NCBI GenBank assembly: GCA_017398355.1
Contig: JAFQGD010000067.1
Location: 21,185 to 85,184 of the forward strand
From: Akkermansia sp.
Lineage (GTDB): Bacteria > Verrucomicrobiota > Verrucomicrobiia > Verrucomicrobiales > Akkermansiaceae
Reading direction: 5' to 3'
DNA length: 64,000 nucleotides
Shown: in pieces, positions 44,417 to 51,312 of the stretch
How the letters are laid out: each line of letters begins with the position of its first letter
Numbering within the stretch: position 1 is the stretch's first letter
Program-made: the position numbers and the translations under genes
The notes under the pieces: model-generated
What the model saw: only the letters and a program-made list of their open reading frames with translations
Told to the model about the DNA's origin: nothing
Database searches by the model: none

Positions 44417-45730
44417 TTACCATGGCAGCATGGCACCACCCTGCATGCGCGATTCTTCTGCCAGGAACACCATACGGTGCCCTGTGATGCTGTCCTCCAG
44501 CGTGGGGCATCCGGGGGAGGTGCGTTCCCCGCGCAAAAGTGCTACAAAATCAAGAACAATACTGCGGTCGCCTCCACCGTGGGCGTCCCCCTGCTGGAAG
44601 TCGGACATATCAAGTGTGCGTTCCGTATACCCCCCGGGCGCGCTGGGCTCTATTTGGCGCACACAGAATGATTCATCCTCAAACGTACCGAATATTTCGC
44701 CGCGTGTCCCCGTCACAAGGATGAGGCGGCGTGGCTTGCTGGCACCACCATTCATGGTGAAGGTACCGGTAGCGCCATCCTTGTAATGAATGAGGACGGA
44801 TTGGTGGTCCACAATGCTGATGTTGCAGCGGTGAACGCAGCGGCTGAAGGGGTTATCCGGTTGGCGCAGGATGGCCTCTTTTTCTTCATCCGTTGTGGGG
44901 TTGTTGCCCGTGTCGTGCCACACATTGTTGGCCCAGCGCATGGGGTGTTCGATGTATAACCGTCGCGCAGAGAAAGGGCAGTCTCTCTCCAAGGGGCAGT
45001 CATTCAGACAATGCGTGCCGGCTCCCTCAGGGGCCTTCTCTTCCTTGAATTGGAAGACCCCGCCTACGCTGGATATGGAAACCGGCTCATTGCTCCCCAT
45101 GAGCCACGACATGATATCCAAATCATGACTGCATTTTGTGAGCAACATGCCGGATCCGCACACCTCCGCCCGTGCGTATTTTCCGCGTACAAATGACACA
45201 GACTCATGCAAATAGCCCACTTGATTCGCCATGTGAATGTTGATGACCTCTCCTATCACGCCCGTGGCTATCACGCGCCGCAAAGCGCGGTAGAATGGGG
45301 TGTAGCGCAGAACATGGCACACCATGACCTTGCGCCCTGTTTCTTTTACACAGTCAATCAGTTGCTTCCCCTCTTCATCATTGAGCGCATAGGGTTTTTC
45401 GAGCAACATATCGTACCCGTGGCGGAGCAGGGGTATAGAGGTGCTCACATGCAACCGGTCCATGGTGCAGTTGATGACAGCATCTGCCATCTTGGGGCGT
45501 TCCAAAAGCTCCTCCACCGTGGCAAAGCAGTTTTCCGCTGCCAAACCGAACATGAGCTTGGCTTGCTCCACTCGGTCCGGATTCACATCCACAACCCCCA
45601 CCACCCGTAGCAATTCCGGATTGGTGAGTGCCACCGTCGAGTATATCGAGGCGCGCGCCCCCATCCCCACGATGACGATGCTGATCGGCTCTACCGCGGG
45701 GGGGGCCGTTGCTGGTGTATCCGTGCTCAT
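44417..45730 (-). CDS. Gfo/Idh/MocA-family oxidoreductase
   Basis: 437 residues. The N-terminal Rossmann fold has IVIVGMGARASIYSTVALTN at about residues 17-36. EKPYA carries the catalytic-site Lys near residue 120, and the alpha/beta C-terminal domain has CSHDLDIMSWLMG. Around residues 240-300 there is a Cys-rich segment (CLNDCPLERDCPF, then RCVHRCNIS) that could bind a metal or be a structural disulphide group. The substrate, probably a sugar or inositol, is unknown. I considered GH109 alpha-N-acetylgalactosaminidase, which shares this fold, but its typical secretion signal and motifs are not obvious here. It sits 3 bp after the amidase gene. Confidence 0.85.
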   Translation of the reverse strand: MSTDTPATAPPAVEPISIVIVGMGARASIYSTVALTNPELLRVVGVVDVNPDRVEQAKLMFGLAAENCFATVEELLERPKMADAVINCTMDRLHVSTSIPLLRHGYDMLLEKPYALNDEEGKQLIDCVKETGRKVMVCHVLRYTPFYRALRRVIATGVIGEVINIHMANQVGYLHESVSFVRGKYARAEVCGSGMLLTKCSHDLDIMSWLMGSNEPVSISSVGGVFQFKEEKAPEGAGTHCLNDCPLERDCPFSARRLYIEHPMRWANNVWHDTGNNPTTDEEKEAILRQPDNPFSRCVHRCNISIVDHQSVLIHYKDGATGTFTMNGGASKPRRLILVTGTRGEIFGTFEDESFCVRQIEPSAPGGYTERTLDMSDFQQGDAHGGGDRSIVLDFVALLRGERTSPGCPTLEDSITGHRMVFLAEESRMQGGAMLPW

Positions 45731-45733
45731 GGT

Positions 45734-46588
45734 TTATTTACCCCAGCGGCGGGTAATCCCGCTGTAGGAATCAATGCGGCGGTCGCGGAAGAAGGGCCAA
45801 ATGCGGCGGTGCGCCTCTAGGGCGTTTAAATCCATATCGGCGTAGAGAATCGTGCGTTCTTTCACCGGAGCTTTTGCGACGATTTGGCCACAGTAATCCG
45901 CTACAAATGATTGCCCCCAGAAAGTGGTCTCTCCTTCCACACCACAGCGGTTTACCGCGCACACATAGCAACCGTTGGCCACGGCGTGACCGCGCTGCAC
46001 CGTCTCCCAAGCACAGTGCTGAGCGGCGTACAAGTCCTCCTCCCCGGGAATCCAGCCAATGGCCGTAGGGTAGAATATGATTTCTGCTCCTTGCATGGCG
46101 GTGAGCCTCGCGGCCTCCGGGTACCACTGATCCCAGCAAATGAGCACCCCTATGCGCCCAAATCGTGTATCAAAACTCTTGTAGCCTTCATCCCCCGGCG
46201 TAAAGTAGAACTTCTCTTCAAATCCGGGGTCTTGCGGAATGTGCATTTTGCGGTATATGCCCAAGAATTCACCATCCGCATCAATGACCCATGCTGTATT
46301 ATGGTAGAGCCCCGTGGCGCGTTTCTCAAAACCTGCTGCTACGATGACTACGCCCAACTCCGCTGCCAACGCGCAGAGCTCATCCGTCCACTCCCCGGGA
46401 ATGGGATCCGCGGCATCAAACAAATCGCAATCCTGCGTGCGGCAGAAGTAAAGCGTGGTACACATCTCCTGCGTGCAGATGATGTTAGCACCGCCTGCTG
46501 CTGCTTCTCGAATGGCTGCCATTTGCAGCCGCTTGTTTTCTGCTGGCTCTGCTACAGCTTCTTGCTGGATGAGGGCAATTCTCGGCAT
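45734..46588 (-). CDS. aguB: carbon-nitrogen hydrolase, N-carbamoylputrescine amidase type
   Basis: 284 residues, nitrilase superfamily. The catalytic triad is Glu41 (CTQEM), a Lys in YRKMHIPQDPG and the nucleophile Cys in ICWDQWYPEAAR. ICWDQWYPEAARLTAMQGAEIIFYPTAIGW and the final TRRWGK are characteristic of AguB, which converts N-carbamoylputrescine to putrescine, CO2 and ammonia. The usual partner, agmatine deiminase (AguA), is not in this window, so the substrate assignment rests on motif similarity. It is the first gene of a four-gene minus-strand run. Its promoter (TTGCCA-17-TAAAAT) stands 6 bp before the ATG, predicting a leaderless message. Confidence 0.82.
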   Translation of the reverse strand: MPRIALIQQEAVAEPAENKRLQMAAIREAAAGGANIICTQEMCTTLYFCRTQDCDLFDAADPIPGEWTDELCALAAELGVVIVAAGFEKRATGLYHNTAWVIDADGEFLGIYRKMHIPQDPGFEEKFYFTPGDEGYKSFDTRFGRIGVLICWDQWYPEAARLTAMQGAEIIFYPTAIGWIPGEEDLYAAQHCAWETVQRGHAVANGCYVCAVNRCGVEGETTFWGQSFVADYCGQIVAKAPVKERTILYADMDLNALEAHRRIWPFFRDRRIDSYSGITRRWGK

Positions 46589-46594
46589 GCCCTC

Positions 46595-46623
46595 ATTTTA
46601 CCATGCCTCCGGCAAATTGGCAA
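46595..46623 (-). promoter_or_regulatory. promoter of the aguB-hrpA run, leaderless
   Basis: Minus strand: TTGCCA (46623-46618), 17 bp, TAAAAT (46600-46595), then only 6 bp to the ATG at 46588. Confidence 0.78.
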
Positions 46624-46726
46624 GGCTGCGCTCCCAAAAACCCGGGCATACGCATGAGTTTTATGACAAATACGTGTAATTTCAAAATTCATGTTTCAAA
46701 TTGATAACTTTTTGTAATTAGGAGAC

Positions 46727-47581
46727 TTGTGTCAGTTGCAAGGCTTGGGCAAGGGGCGAGGCAAGGATGATACGAGCAAGCGCGATGAGGTGGCTGTGGC
46801 CGCCCGCGCGGGAAATGTAGACGGGCTGACGCGTGCGCTGCCCGCATGGCTTGAGCCTATCAAAAAAAAACTAATTGAGGCACGCAAGGCGGGTGCTACG
46901 CTGGAAGAGCTGCGCAAGCAGATGCTGGAGTGGCACCCGAATACACAGGCGCTTGCGGGGGCTTTTGCGGAGAATGTGGAGGCCGGGCTGCGTGGAGAGA
47001 GTGCAGACGAGACGGTCACGGCGCAGTGCAACGTGGAAGAAATTTTGCCAAGTTCAACAGAAGCGGTAGAAGCAGGTAATATATGGGGATGTAATGACTC
47101 GGTCCATAAGTGCCCAAAGATGAAAGGAACGAGCAGAGAGCCTAAAATTAAGAACGCACCGCGATTGTTTCGAGTGAACCCTGATGCTACAGTTCATGAA
47201 CAAATTAATCAGTTAGCCTCTGCAATTGAAAAAGCCTCTCAAGATGGCGCACGGCTTGAAGCTGTCATTAAACGCCCTGAATTTGGCGAGTTGATTTTAG
47301 AATGCGGAAATTCAAGCCCTACACATCCAAGCAGAAAGGAGGAAAAAAAGCATGGTGCTCATGGTATAAAACATGCGCTGGAAGAGCGGCACGGGATTTC
47401 TCCAAAGGACATAGCAGAAGCTATCATTCAAGGGGAGATAAGGCAACACGAAGGGGTTGCTTCTAGATTGAAAGTTACACACAATAACATTCTAGTCATT
47501 TTGGAGCGCGAACAAAAGCAAGGAAGTGGCAGAATAAGCGGATTGCGCGCTAAACTACACACAGCAATGACTCATACATAA
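46727..47581 (+). CDS. phage portal C-terminal fragment joined to a nuclease-like domain
   Basis: 284 residues from a TTG; the true start is unclear because GGAG (46721-46724) is only 2 bp from it. Residues 20-100 (LPAWLEPIKKKLIEARKAGATLEELRKQM, then NTQALAGAFAENVEAGLRG) resemble the extreme C-terminus of Mu gp29-type (DUF935) portal proteins. After a linker with GNIWGCNDSVHKCP, the last 90 residues (HGAHGIKHALEERHG, ISPKDIAEAIIQGEI, NNILVILE) recall the phage Barnase-EndoU-ColicinE5/D-RelE-like (PBECR) nuclease domains appended to phage head proteins. Both matches are from memory and tentative. It may be a functional cargo protein or a recombination relic. Confidence 0.55.
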   Translation: MCQLQGLGKGRGKDDTSKRDEVAVAARAGNVDGLTRALPAWLEPIKKKLIEARKAGATLEELRKQMLEWHPNTQALAGAFAENVEAGLRGESADETVTAQCNVEEILPSSTEAVEAGNIWGCNDSVHKCPKMKGTSREPKIKNAPRLFRVNPDATVHEQINQLASAIEKASQDGARLEAVIKRPEFGELILECGNSSPTHPSRKEEKKHGAHGIKHALEERHGISPKDIAEAIIQGEIRQHEGVASRLKVTHNNILVILEREQKQGSGRISGLRAKLHTAMTHT

Positions 47582-47689
47582 AAAAAGCGGCACAGGATGC
47601 CGCTTCTACGGTGAGGTGCTTCGGGTCTGCCCCCCCCAGCTACTCCCAAGTGGCTTTTCAGCCGCCAGATGGTAAGTTGCCCACCGGAC
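47580..47689 (-). ncRNA. candidate small RNA of about 110 nt, unknown family
   Basis: On the minus strand a TGGACA-17-TATAAA promoter (47722-47694) predicts a start near 47688. About 85 nt downstream an 8 bp perfect stem AAGCGGCA/TGCCGCTT (plus-strand 47585-47592 and 47598-47605) is followed by seven T residues, a standard terminator. The RNA between them contains a G8 run, GGCGGCTGAAAAGCC (a small stem) and GGTGGGCAACTTACC (short imperfect pairing). No open frame of note lies inside. It is not 4.5S RNA (the GGAAGGAAGCAGC apical motif is absent), 6S or tmRNA by eye. It is divergent to the small membrane protein gene at 47781. Confidence 0.5.
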
Positions 47690-47693
47690 TTTC

Positions 47694-47722
47694 TTTATAA
47701 ACAACAATCCCCCCGATGTCCA
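47694..47722 (-). promoter_or_regulatory. promoter of the candidate small RNA
   Basis: Minus strand: TGGACA (47722-47717), 17 bp, TATAAA (47699-47694). Confidence 0.6.
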
Positions 47723-47780
47723 GCCTTTTCTTCAAAAAACGCTTTTTTCTGGCAGATTTTTCTGCTACGATACGGGCGTT

Positions 47781-48083
47781 ATGTTCTCGGTTAGTTCTGA
47801 TGCAGCTTATTTATCCCCGGATTTACTGTTTGACTTGTTGAATTGGGTAGCTGATAATTATGGCATGGAAACTGCTATTATTATTATTTTGCTCGGTTTT
47901 GCTGTATTTTTAGCTTTTAAGTTTATTACTATGAAGCCGAAGGTGATTCAGGATGAAGTGGAGGTAAGGGGAGGGAACCCGCCGACAAACAATAGCGGTA
48001 TCAATGTGCAGAATATAGCGCACTCAACCATTAATATAGGTGCGCAGCGCGAGGATTTGAGCAGAAAGCAGCCCCTCGATTGA
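47781..48083 (+). CDS. small single-span membrane protein with an amyloid-motif-like tail
   Basis: 100 residues. One strong helix (METAIIIILLGFAVFLAFKFI, residues about 29-49) follows a short N-terminus. The cytoplasmic tail includes SGINVQNIAHSTINIGAQ, an alternating beta pattern with Asn/Gly/Ser turns. That pattern resembles short amyloid signalling motifs found at the ends of bacterial NLR partners and their effectors (inference). A holin-like or phage inner-membrane role is the alternative. The -10-like TACGAT at 47766-47771 lies 9 bp before the ATG. The stop codon is embedded in a strong terminator, so the gene is a compact independent unit. Confidence 0.65.
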   Translation: MFSVSSDAAYLSPDLLFDLLNWVADNYGMETAIIIILLGFAVFLAFKFITMKPKVIQDEVEVRGGNPPTNNSGINVQNIAHSTINIGAQREDLSRKQPLD

Positions 48084-48096
48084 GGGGCTTTTTTTA
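48070..48096 (+). terminator. rho-independent terminator overlapping the stop codon
   Basis: 8 bp stem AGCCCCTC (48070-48077) / GAGGGGCT (48082-48089), then TTTTTTTA. The TGA stop (48081-48083) lies at the loop. Confidence 0.9.
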
Positions 48097-48147
48097 TCCC
48101 CAATGTGTGAGCTTTTGCGGGGTGCCGGGGTGGTGTATGATGGGGGT

Positions 48148-49266
48148 ATGGATACGTTGGAGGATATTTACGCCGCGATGATGCGGGAGCCGGAGGTGGC
48201 GCGCTGTGCTAAGCCTGATGAGGGCGGTGCGGGTGATACGCTGGAGGCGCTGTATGCGCAGAGAATAGCCGAGGATGAGGCTGTGCGTGCTGCGAACCCG
48301 TATGGGTGCAATCAGTACGGTGAGGGGTGGAAGATGCCGCACAATGGGATGAGCCGGGTGCCGCGCGGGAGTATACCGAAAGGCGGCGGCGCGGGTGCGG
48401 GAGCCGGGAGCGATGGCGGCGGCAAGAGTGGGGAGAAGCCAGCTGAAGTGAGGAAAAAGGCCAAGGTGTTGAAAGGAATGAGCAATCCGCAGGAGTTTAT
48501 ACGCGCGGCTGGCTTGACAATGGATGCGGACGACAGCGTGGAGGTTTTGGGTGCGTTTTTGGATGGGTTGAGGAATAGGCACCCGGAGAATGTAAAGGAG
48601 TACGAGCGCATTGTGAGTAAGATTAGCTCAACAAACGGGCGAACTAAGGCTGAGAAAGCTGCTAGTGTTAAACGCATTGAAGACCAGTTAAAGGAGATGC
48701 TGAGTATGTGTAGCCCGGAGGTTGTAAAAGGCATGTCCGATGTAGTAGTGCGGGAGCATGCTTCAATGAAGTTTGGTGTAGCTGGTGCTTATTATGTAAA
48801 GGGCAGTAGGAAGATTCCAGAGAGACATATAGAGTATAAATCCGGGATAGCGAACAATGAAACTTTAATCCATGAGTTTGTGCATCATATACACGCGTGT
48901 TCCTCAAACGAAACATGGAATAATATAACTGATTATTTCAGAGAAAGAACTAAGGGGGAAAAGGGACAGGCAATTTATGGTGGAACGTGGGGTAAGCCTA
49001 ATCATTTTGCTGTAACGTTTGCACCGCGAGACAATTACGCAGGGCGCATTTATGGGCAAGAAACTTATGAGGTGCGAGACGGAAAAGCCGAAACAAGAAA
49101 GAGATGGAACAGTCAGGAATGTGGCACGGAGATGGTGACTAGGCATTTGCAAAAATTGGCGTTACCAGCAGCGGATTTTGCAAAATACTGGAACGATAAG
49201 CAAGATGGAAAGTATTACTGGCGAGAGGCTTTTGTGACAAGCTTAAATCTTTTGTTGAATCCGTAA
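48148..49266 (+). CDS. NPYGCNQYG-module protein with an HExxH metalloprotease-like domain
   Basis: 372 residues from the ATG at 48148, which has GGGGG 2-6 bp upstream and a -10-like TATGAT 6 bp upstream; an upstream ATG would add 15 residues. The N-terminus has MDTLEDIYAAMMREPE, a near repeat DTLEALYAQRIAEDE and AANPYGCNQYG (residues about 50-60). A Gly/Pro linker follows. The C-terminal domain (about 190-372) carries TLIHEFVHHIHAC, an HExxH zinc site, with a possible third ligand in NSQECGTEMVTRHL. The N-terminal module recurs in the convergent gene at 49667-50341. I infer a phage-linked effector with a zincin domain; no known family was recognised for the whole. Confidence 0.7.
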   Translation: MDTLEDIYAAMMREPEVARCAKPDEGGAGDTLEALYAQRIAEDEAVRAANPYGCNQYGEGWKMPHNGMSRVPRGSIPKGGGAGAGAGSDGGGKSGEKPAEVRKKAKVLKGMSNPQEFIRAAGLTMDADDSVEVLGAFLDGLRNRHPENVKEYERIVSKISSTNGRTKAEKAASVKRIEDQLKEMLSMCSPEVVKGMSDVVVREHASMKFGVAGAYYVKGSRKIPERHIEYKSGIANNETLIHEFVHHIHACSSNETWNNITDYFRERTKGEKGQAIYGGTWGKPNHFAVTFAPRDNYAGRIYGQETYEVRDGKAETRKRWNSQECGTEMVTRHLQKLALPAADFAKYWNDKQDGKYYWREAFVTSLNLLLNP

Positions 49267-49317
49267 ATTTTTCTCTTGACATATTAGCACCCGCGTATAA
49301 ATCATAAGGACATGCAC

Positions 49318-49548
49318 ATGAACACTAAAAAAGAAGTTCTGCTAGAACAGTACAAGAGAGAGTTGTCAGAATTAGAAAAAAAGACTGACAGTTATCCTGA
49401 TTTGATTGATTTTACTGTTGAATTTGCCATGAAACACAAGCTTGATGCAAACGATATGGCTGCTGTTATTCCGCAGGATATGCTAGAATGCTGCGTCCCT
49501 ACGGTGTTGGACATGATAGCTGCTACAGATGAGTTCCCGGTAGAATGA
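49318..49548 (+). CDS. small acidic protein after the HExxH gene
   Basis: 76 residues from the ATG at 49318; AAGGA (49306-49310) is 7 bp upstream, which favours it over the ATG at 49312. The protein is acidic and helical (LEQYKRELSELEKKTDSYPDLIDF, DMLECCVPTVLDMIAATDEF). No family is recognised. It starts 51 bp after the metalloprotease-like gene and appears to have its own TTGACA...TATAAA signal (49276-49301), though the 14 bp spacing is short. Size, charge and position would suit an immunity or antitoxin partner of that gene, but this is a guess from context only. Confidence 0.6.
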   Translation: MNTKKEVLLEQYKRELSELEKKTDSYPDLIDFTVEFAMKHKLDANDMAAVIPQDMLECCVPTVLDMIAATDEFPVE

Positions 49549-49578
49549 GGGATTTATTTCTGAATTGATAAAACCCAC

Positions 49579-49615
49579 CGCCCACACTTCTGACGAGGTG
49601 TGGGCGGGCGAGTTT
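49579..49615. terminator. hairpin terminator between convergent genes
   Basis: 9 bp stem CGCCCACAC (49579-49587) / GTGTGGGCG (49598-49606), a TTTT 6 bp later on the + strand and AAAA before the stem. Confidence 0.6.
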
Positions 49616-49666
49616 TAAGAAAAGAGGTCTCGCAAGTATCGAAGCCGGGCGTATAGTTCTTTTTGC

Positions 49667-50341
49667 TTAAAGTCGGGCGAGAACCTTTTTTATGTTTTTT
49701 CGCCACCATTTATATTTTGCCGGAGTGCCTGATTCGCCGGTGTCTATGTTGCCGAACATGTCTTTTGTTCCGCTCTCCATCAACTCTTGTGTAATTGCAT
49801 GTTTAAGTTTGTCTTTAGGGGTGTCGTAAAGTTTTTCATAGCCACCTTCTTCTAGAGCTATCTCAAAAATATCATCGGTCAAATTTACTGCGTCATTGTA
49901 GAGAAGGCGAGGGCTTTTTTCCCAATAATTAGCGATTTTATTCTTTCTCTCTTCGAACTTTTTTTCAGCTTGGTTGGCTTCGTATTCAAGGCGGCGGCGT
50001 TCGTTGTCGGCGTTTTCAAAGGCGCGCCAGTCTTCTTGGGTGGGCTCTTGGTCCATACCGTGCGTTTTGACGTAGGCGGGGCGGTAGGTGAGGCGGGTGA
50101 AGGTGTCTAGTGCTTCTTTTGCTTGTCGAGCTTCGTTGCGCCATTTTTCAAATTGTTCTTTCCGCGCGTTAATAGTGGGAAGCTTCCAATATTTGTCAAT
50201 TTCATTTTCTTCTTTGGGAGAGCTGCTGCCTTGGTGACCTTTGCGGTGGCCGTACTGGTTGCAGCCGTAGGGATTGGCTGCAAGGAGGGTTTCTTCATGT
50301 TGGCGAAACATGGCGGCGTAGATGTCTTCTAGGGTTTCCAT
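49667..50341 (-). CDS. NPYGCNQYG-module protein with an unknown C-terminal domain
   Basis: 224 residues from the ATG at 50341. It begins METLEDIYAAMFRQHEETLLAANPYGCNQYG, nearly the same as the N-terminus of the HExxH protein at 48148, although the rest is unrelated. The middle is a charged helical region (about residues 45-150, with KWRNEARQAKEALDTF). The last 75 residues (YNDAVNLTDDIFEIALEEGG, YKWWRKNIKKVLARL) look like a small globular domain with a basic end; no family is recognised. TATAAT at 50353-50348 stands 6 bp before the ATG, so a leaderless mRNA is predicted. It is transcribed opposite to the phage protease fragment. Confidence 0.65.
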   Translation of the reverse strand: METLEDIYAAMFRQHEETLLAANPYGCNQYGHRKGHQGSSSPKEENEIDKYWKLPTINARKEQFEKWRNEARQAKEALDTFTRLTYRPAYVKTHGMDQEPTQEDWRAFENADNERRRLEYEANQAEKKFEERKNKIANYWEKSPRLLYNDAVNLTDDIFEIALEEGGYEKLYDTPKDKLKHAITQELMESGTKDMFGNIDTGESGTPAKYKWWRKNIKKVLARL

Positions 50342-50347
50342 GGTGGT

Positions 50348-50375
50348 ATTATAGGACAGAAGAATATGGAGTAAA
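50348..50375 (-). promoter_or_regulatory. promoter of the NPYGCNQYG gene on the minus strand
   Basis: Minus strand: TTTACT (50375-50370), 16 bp, TATAAT (50353-50348), 6 bp to the ATG. Confidence 0.6.
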
Positions 50376-50445
50376 AGCGCGCAGAATGGGGGTAAATTTA
50401 TCCCCATTCTGTTGTGTTGCGTTGAGTTAAAGAGGAGGCGATAAT

Positions 50446-51051
50446 GTGTGCATGGTTTCCATTAAGCTTTCTGAAAACAATGGGCAGGCGCCGGAAGCTG
50501 TGCCGTATATGCCCGCGGGGCTGAACCACATTTGCTGTACGGTGAATGGGAGAGCGGCTAAACGCACGGTAATGGTAGACGCTGCGACTTGCGAGCGGCT
50601 GAATGCGGACTTGCAGGAGAAGCTGCAGGCGAGCAAGGGCGGTGAAAAGGCGCGGCCTGTTGTTTTGTTTGACCACAGACCGGGGGCTGCTGCTGCGGTG
50701 CCGACGGGGTTTGAGTGGGACGACAAGCGTGGTATTTTGCTGCGTGTGGAGTGGACGCAAGCAGGGCGCGAGGCGGTGGAAGGTGGCAATTATGGCTACA
50801 TTTCGCCAGCGTTTGTGTTTGAGCGCGGCAGCGCATTGACAGCATGGGTGAGTCGGAATGACTCGGTTCGTTGCTGGGTGGCTTCTTGGCCGACAAGATT
50901 TTCCGCAAGCCGAAGAAGAAGAAAGAGGAAAAGCTGCAAGCGAGCAGACGGCGCAAGCAGCCTATCACGTTGCCGGATGGCTCGCGTTGCTTCACCGAGG
51001 ATTGCGAGCGGCATAAAAATGAGGCTGGACAAAGCGAAAAAGACAAGATAA
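50446..51051 (+). pseudogene. Mu gpI-like phage protease, truncated and frame-disrupted
   Basis: Starts at GTG 50446 with a strong AGAGGAGG 7 bp upstream. Residues 1-128 read as the N-terminal half of a Mu-like protease/scaffold protein: MPAGLNHICCTVNGRAAKRTVMVD, VVLFDHRPGAAAAVPTGFEWDD, VEWTQAGREAVEGGNYGYISPAFVFERG, with the YxYISPxF block typical of the family. From about 50845 on, this frame loses protein character (runs of Arg/Ser/Cys). A plausible sequence instead appears in another frame from 50871 (LGGFLADKIFRKPKKKKEE, then LPDGSRCFTEDCERHKNE). A deletion or recombination has therefore joined two unrelated pieces, and the gene is probably non-functional. Confidence 0.6.
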
Positions 51052-51054
51052 AGT

Positions 51055-51282
51055 ATGAGCAACATGATAACCCCCGAGCAGGTAGAGGAAGCGAAAAGGA
51101 ATGGGCTCCGCGTTTGTTACAGCGCGGAGGGCGTGCCGACTCGCATACTGAGCAAGGAGGAAATGAAGAGACGAGAAGAAAACTGGGACGACGAGTATTG
51201 CTGCCCGAAAGTGTTAAGCGAAGCGTACAAGAGAGTTTGCGCTCGCTCGGCATTCAAAACGAGGATGCAGAACAACGATTGA
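51055..51282 (+). CDS. small hypothetical protein in the phage remnant
   Basis: 75 residues (MSNMITPEQVEEAKRNGLRV..., ILSKEEMKRREENWDDEYCCPKVL). It is charged with a Cys pair, and no family is recognised. It begins 3 bp after the end of the disrupted protease frame. A competing frame (from 50871 to 51356) overlaps it completely and also looks partly protein-like, so only one of the two can be real. I favour this one for its start codon placement and composition. Confidence 0.4.
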   Translation: MSNMITPEQVEEAKRNGLRVCYSAEGVPTRILSKEEMKRREENWDDEYCCPKVLSEAYKRVCARSAFKTRMQNND

Positions 51283-51312
51283 CATATATCACTTACTGCA
51301 CAAGTCCAAGCT

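Noticed and set aside
44417..45730. GH109 alpha-N-acetylgalactosaminidase for the Gfo/Idh protein
   Set aside because: The fold is shared and would suit a mucin degrader, but no secretion signal is present and the typical GH109 motifs were not evident; kept as a general oxidoreductase.
47580..47689. 4.5S (SRP) RNA for the 110-nt RNA
   Set aside because: The size fits, but the conserved GGAAGGAAGCAGC apical loop sequence is absent.
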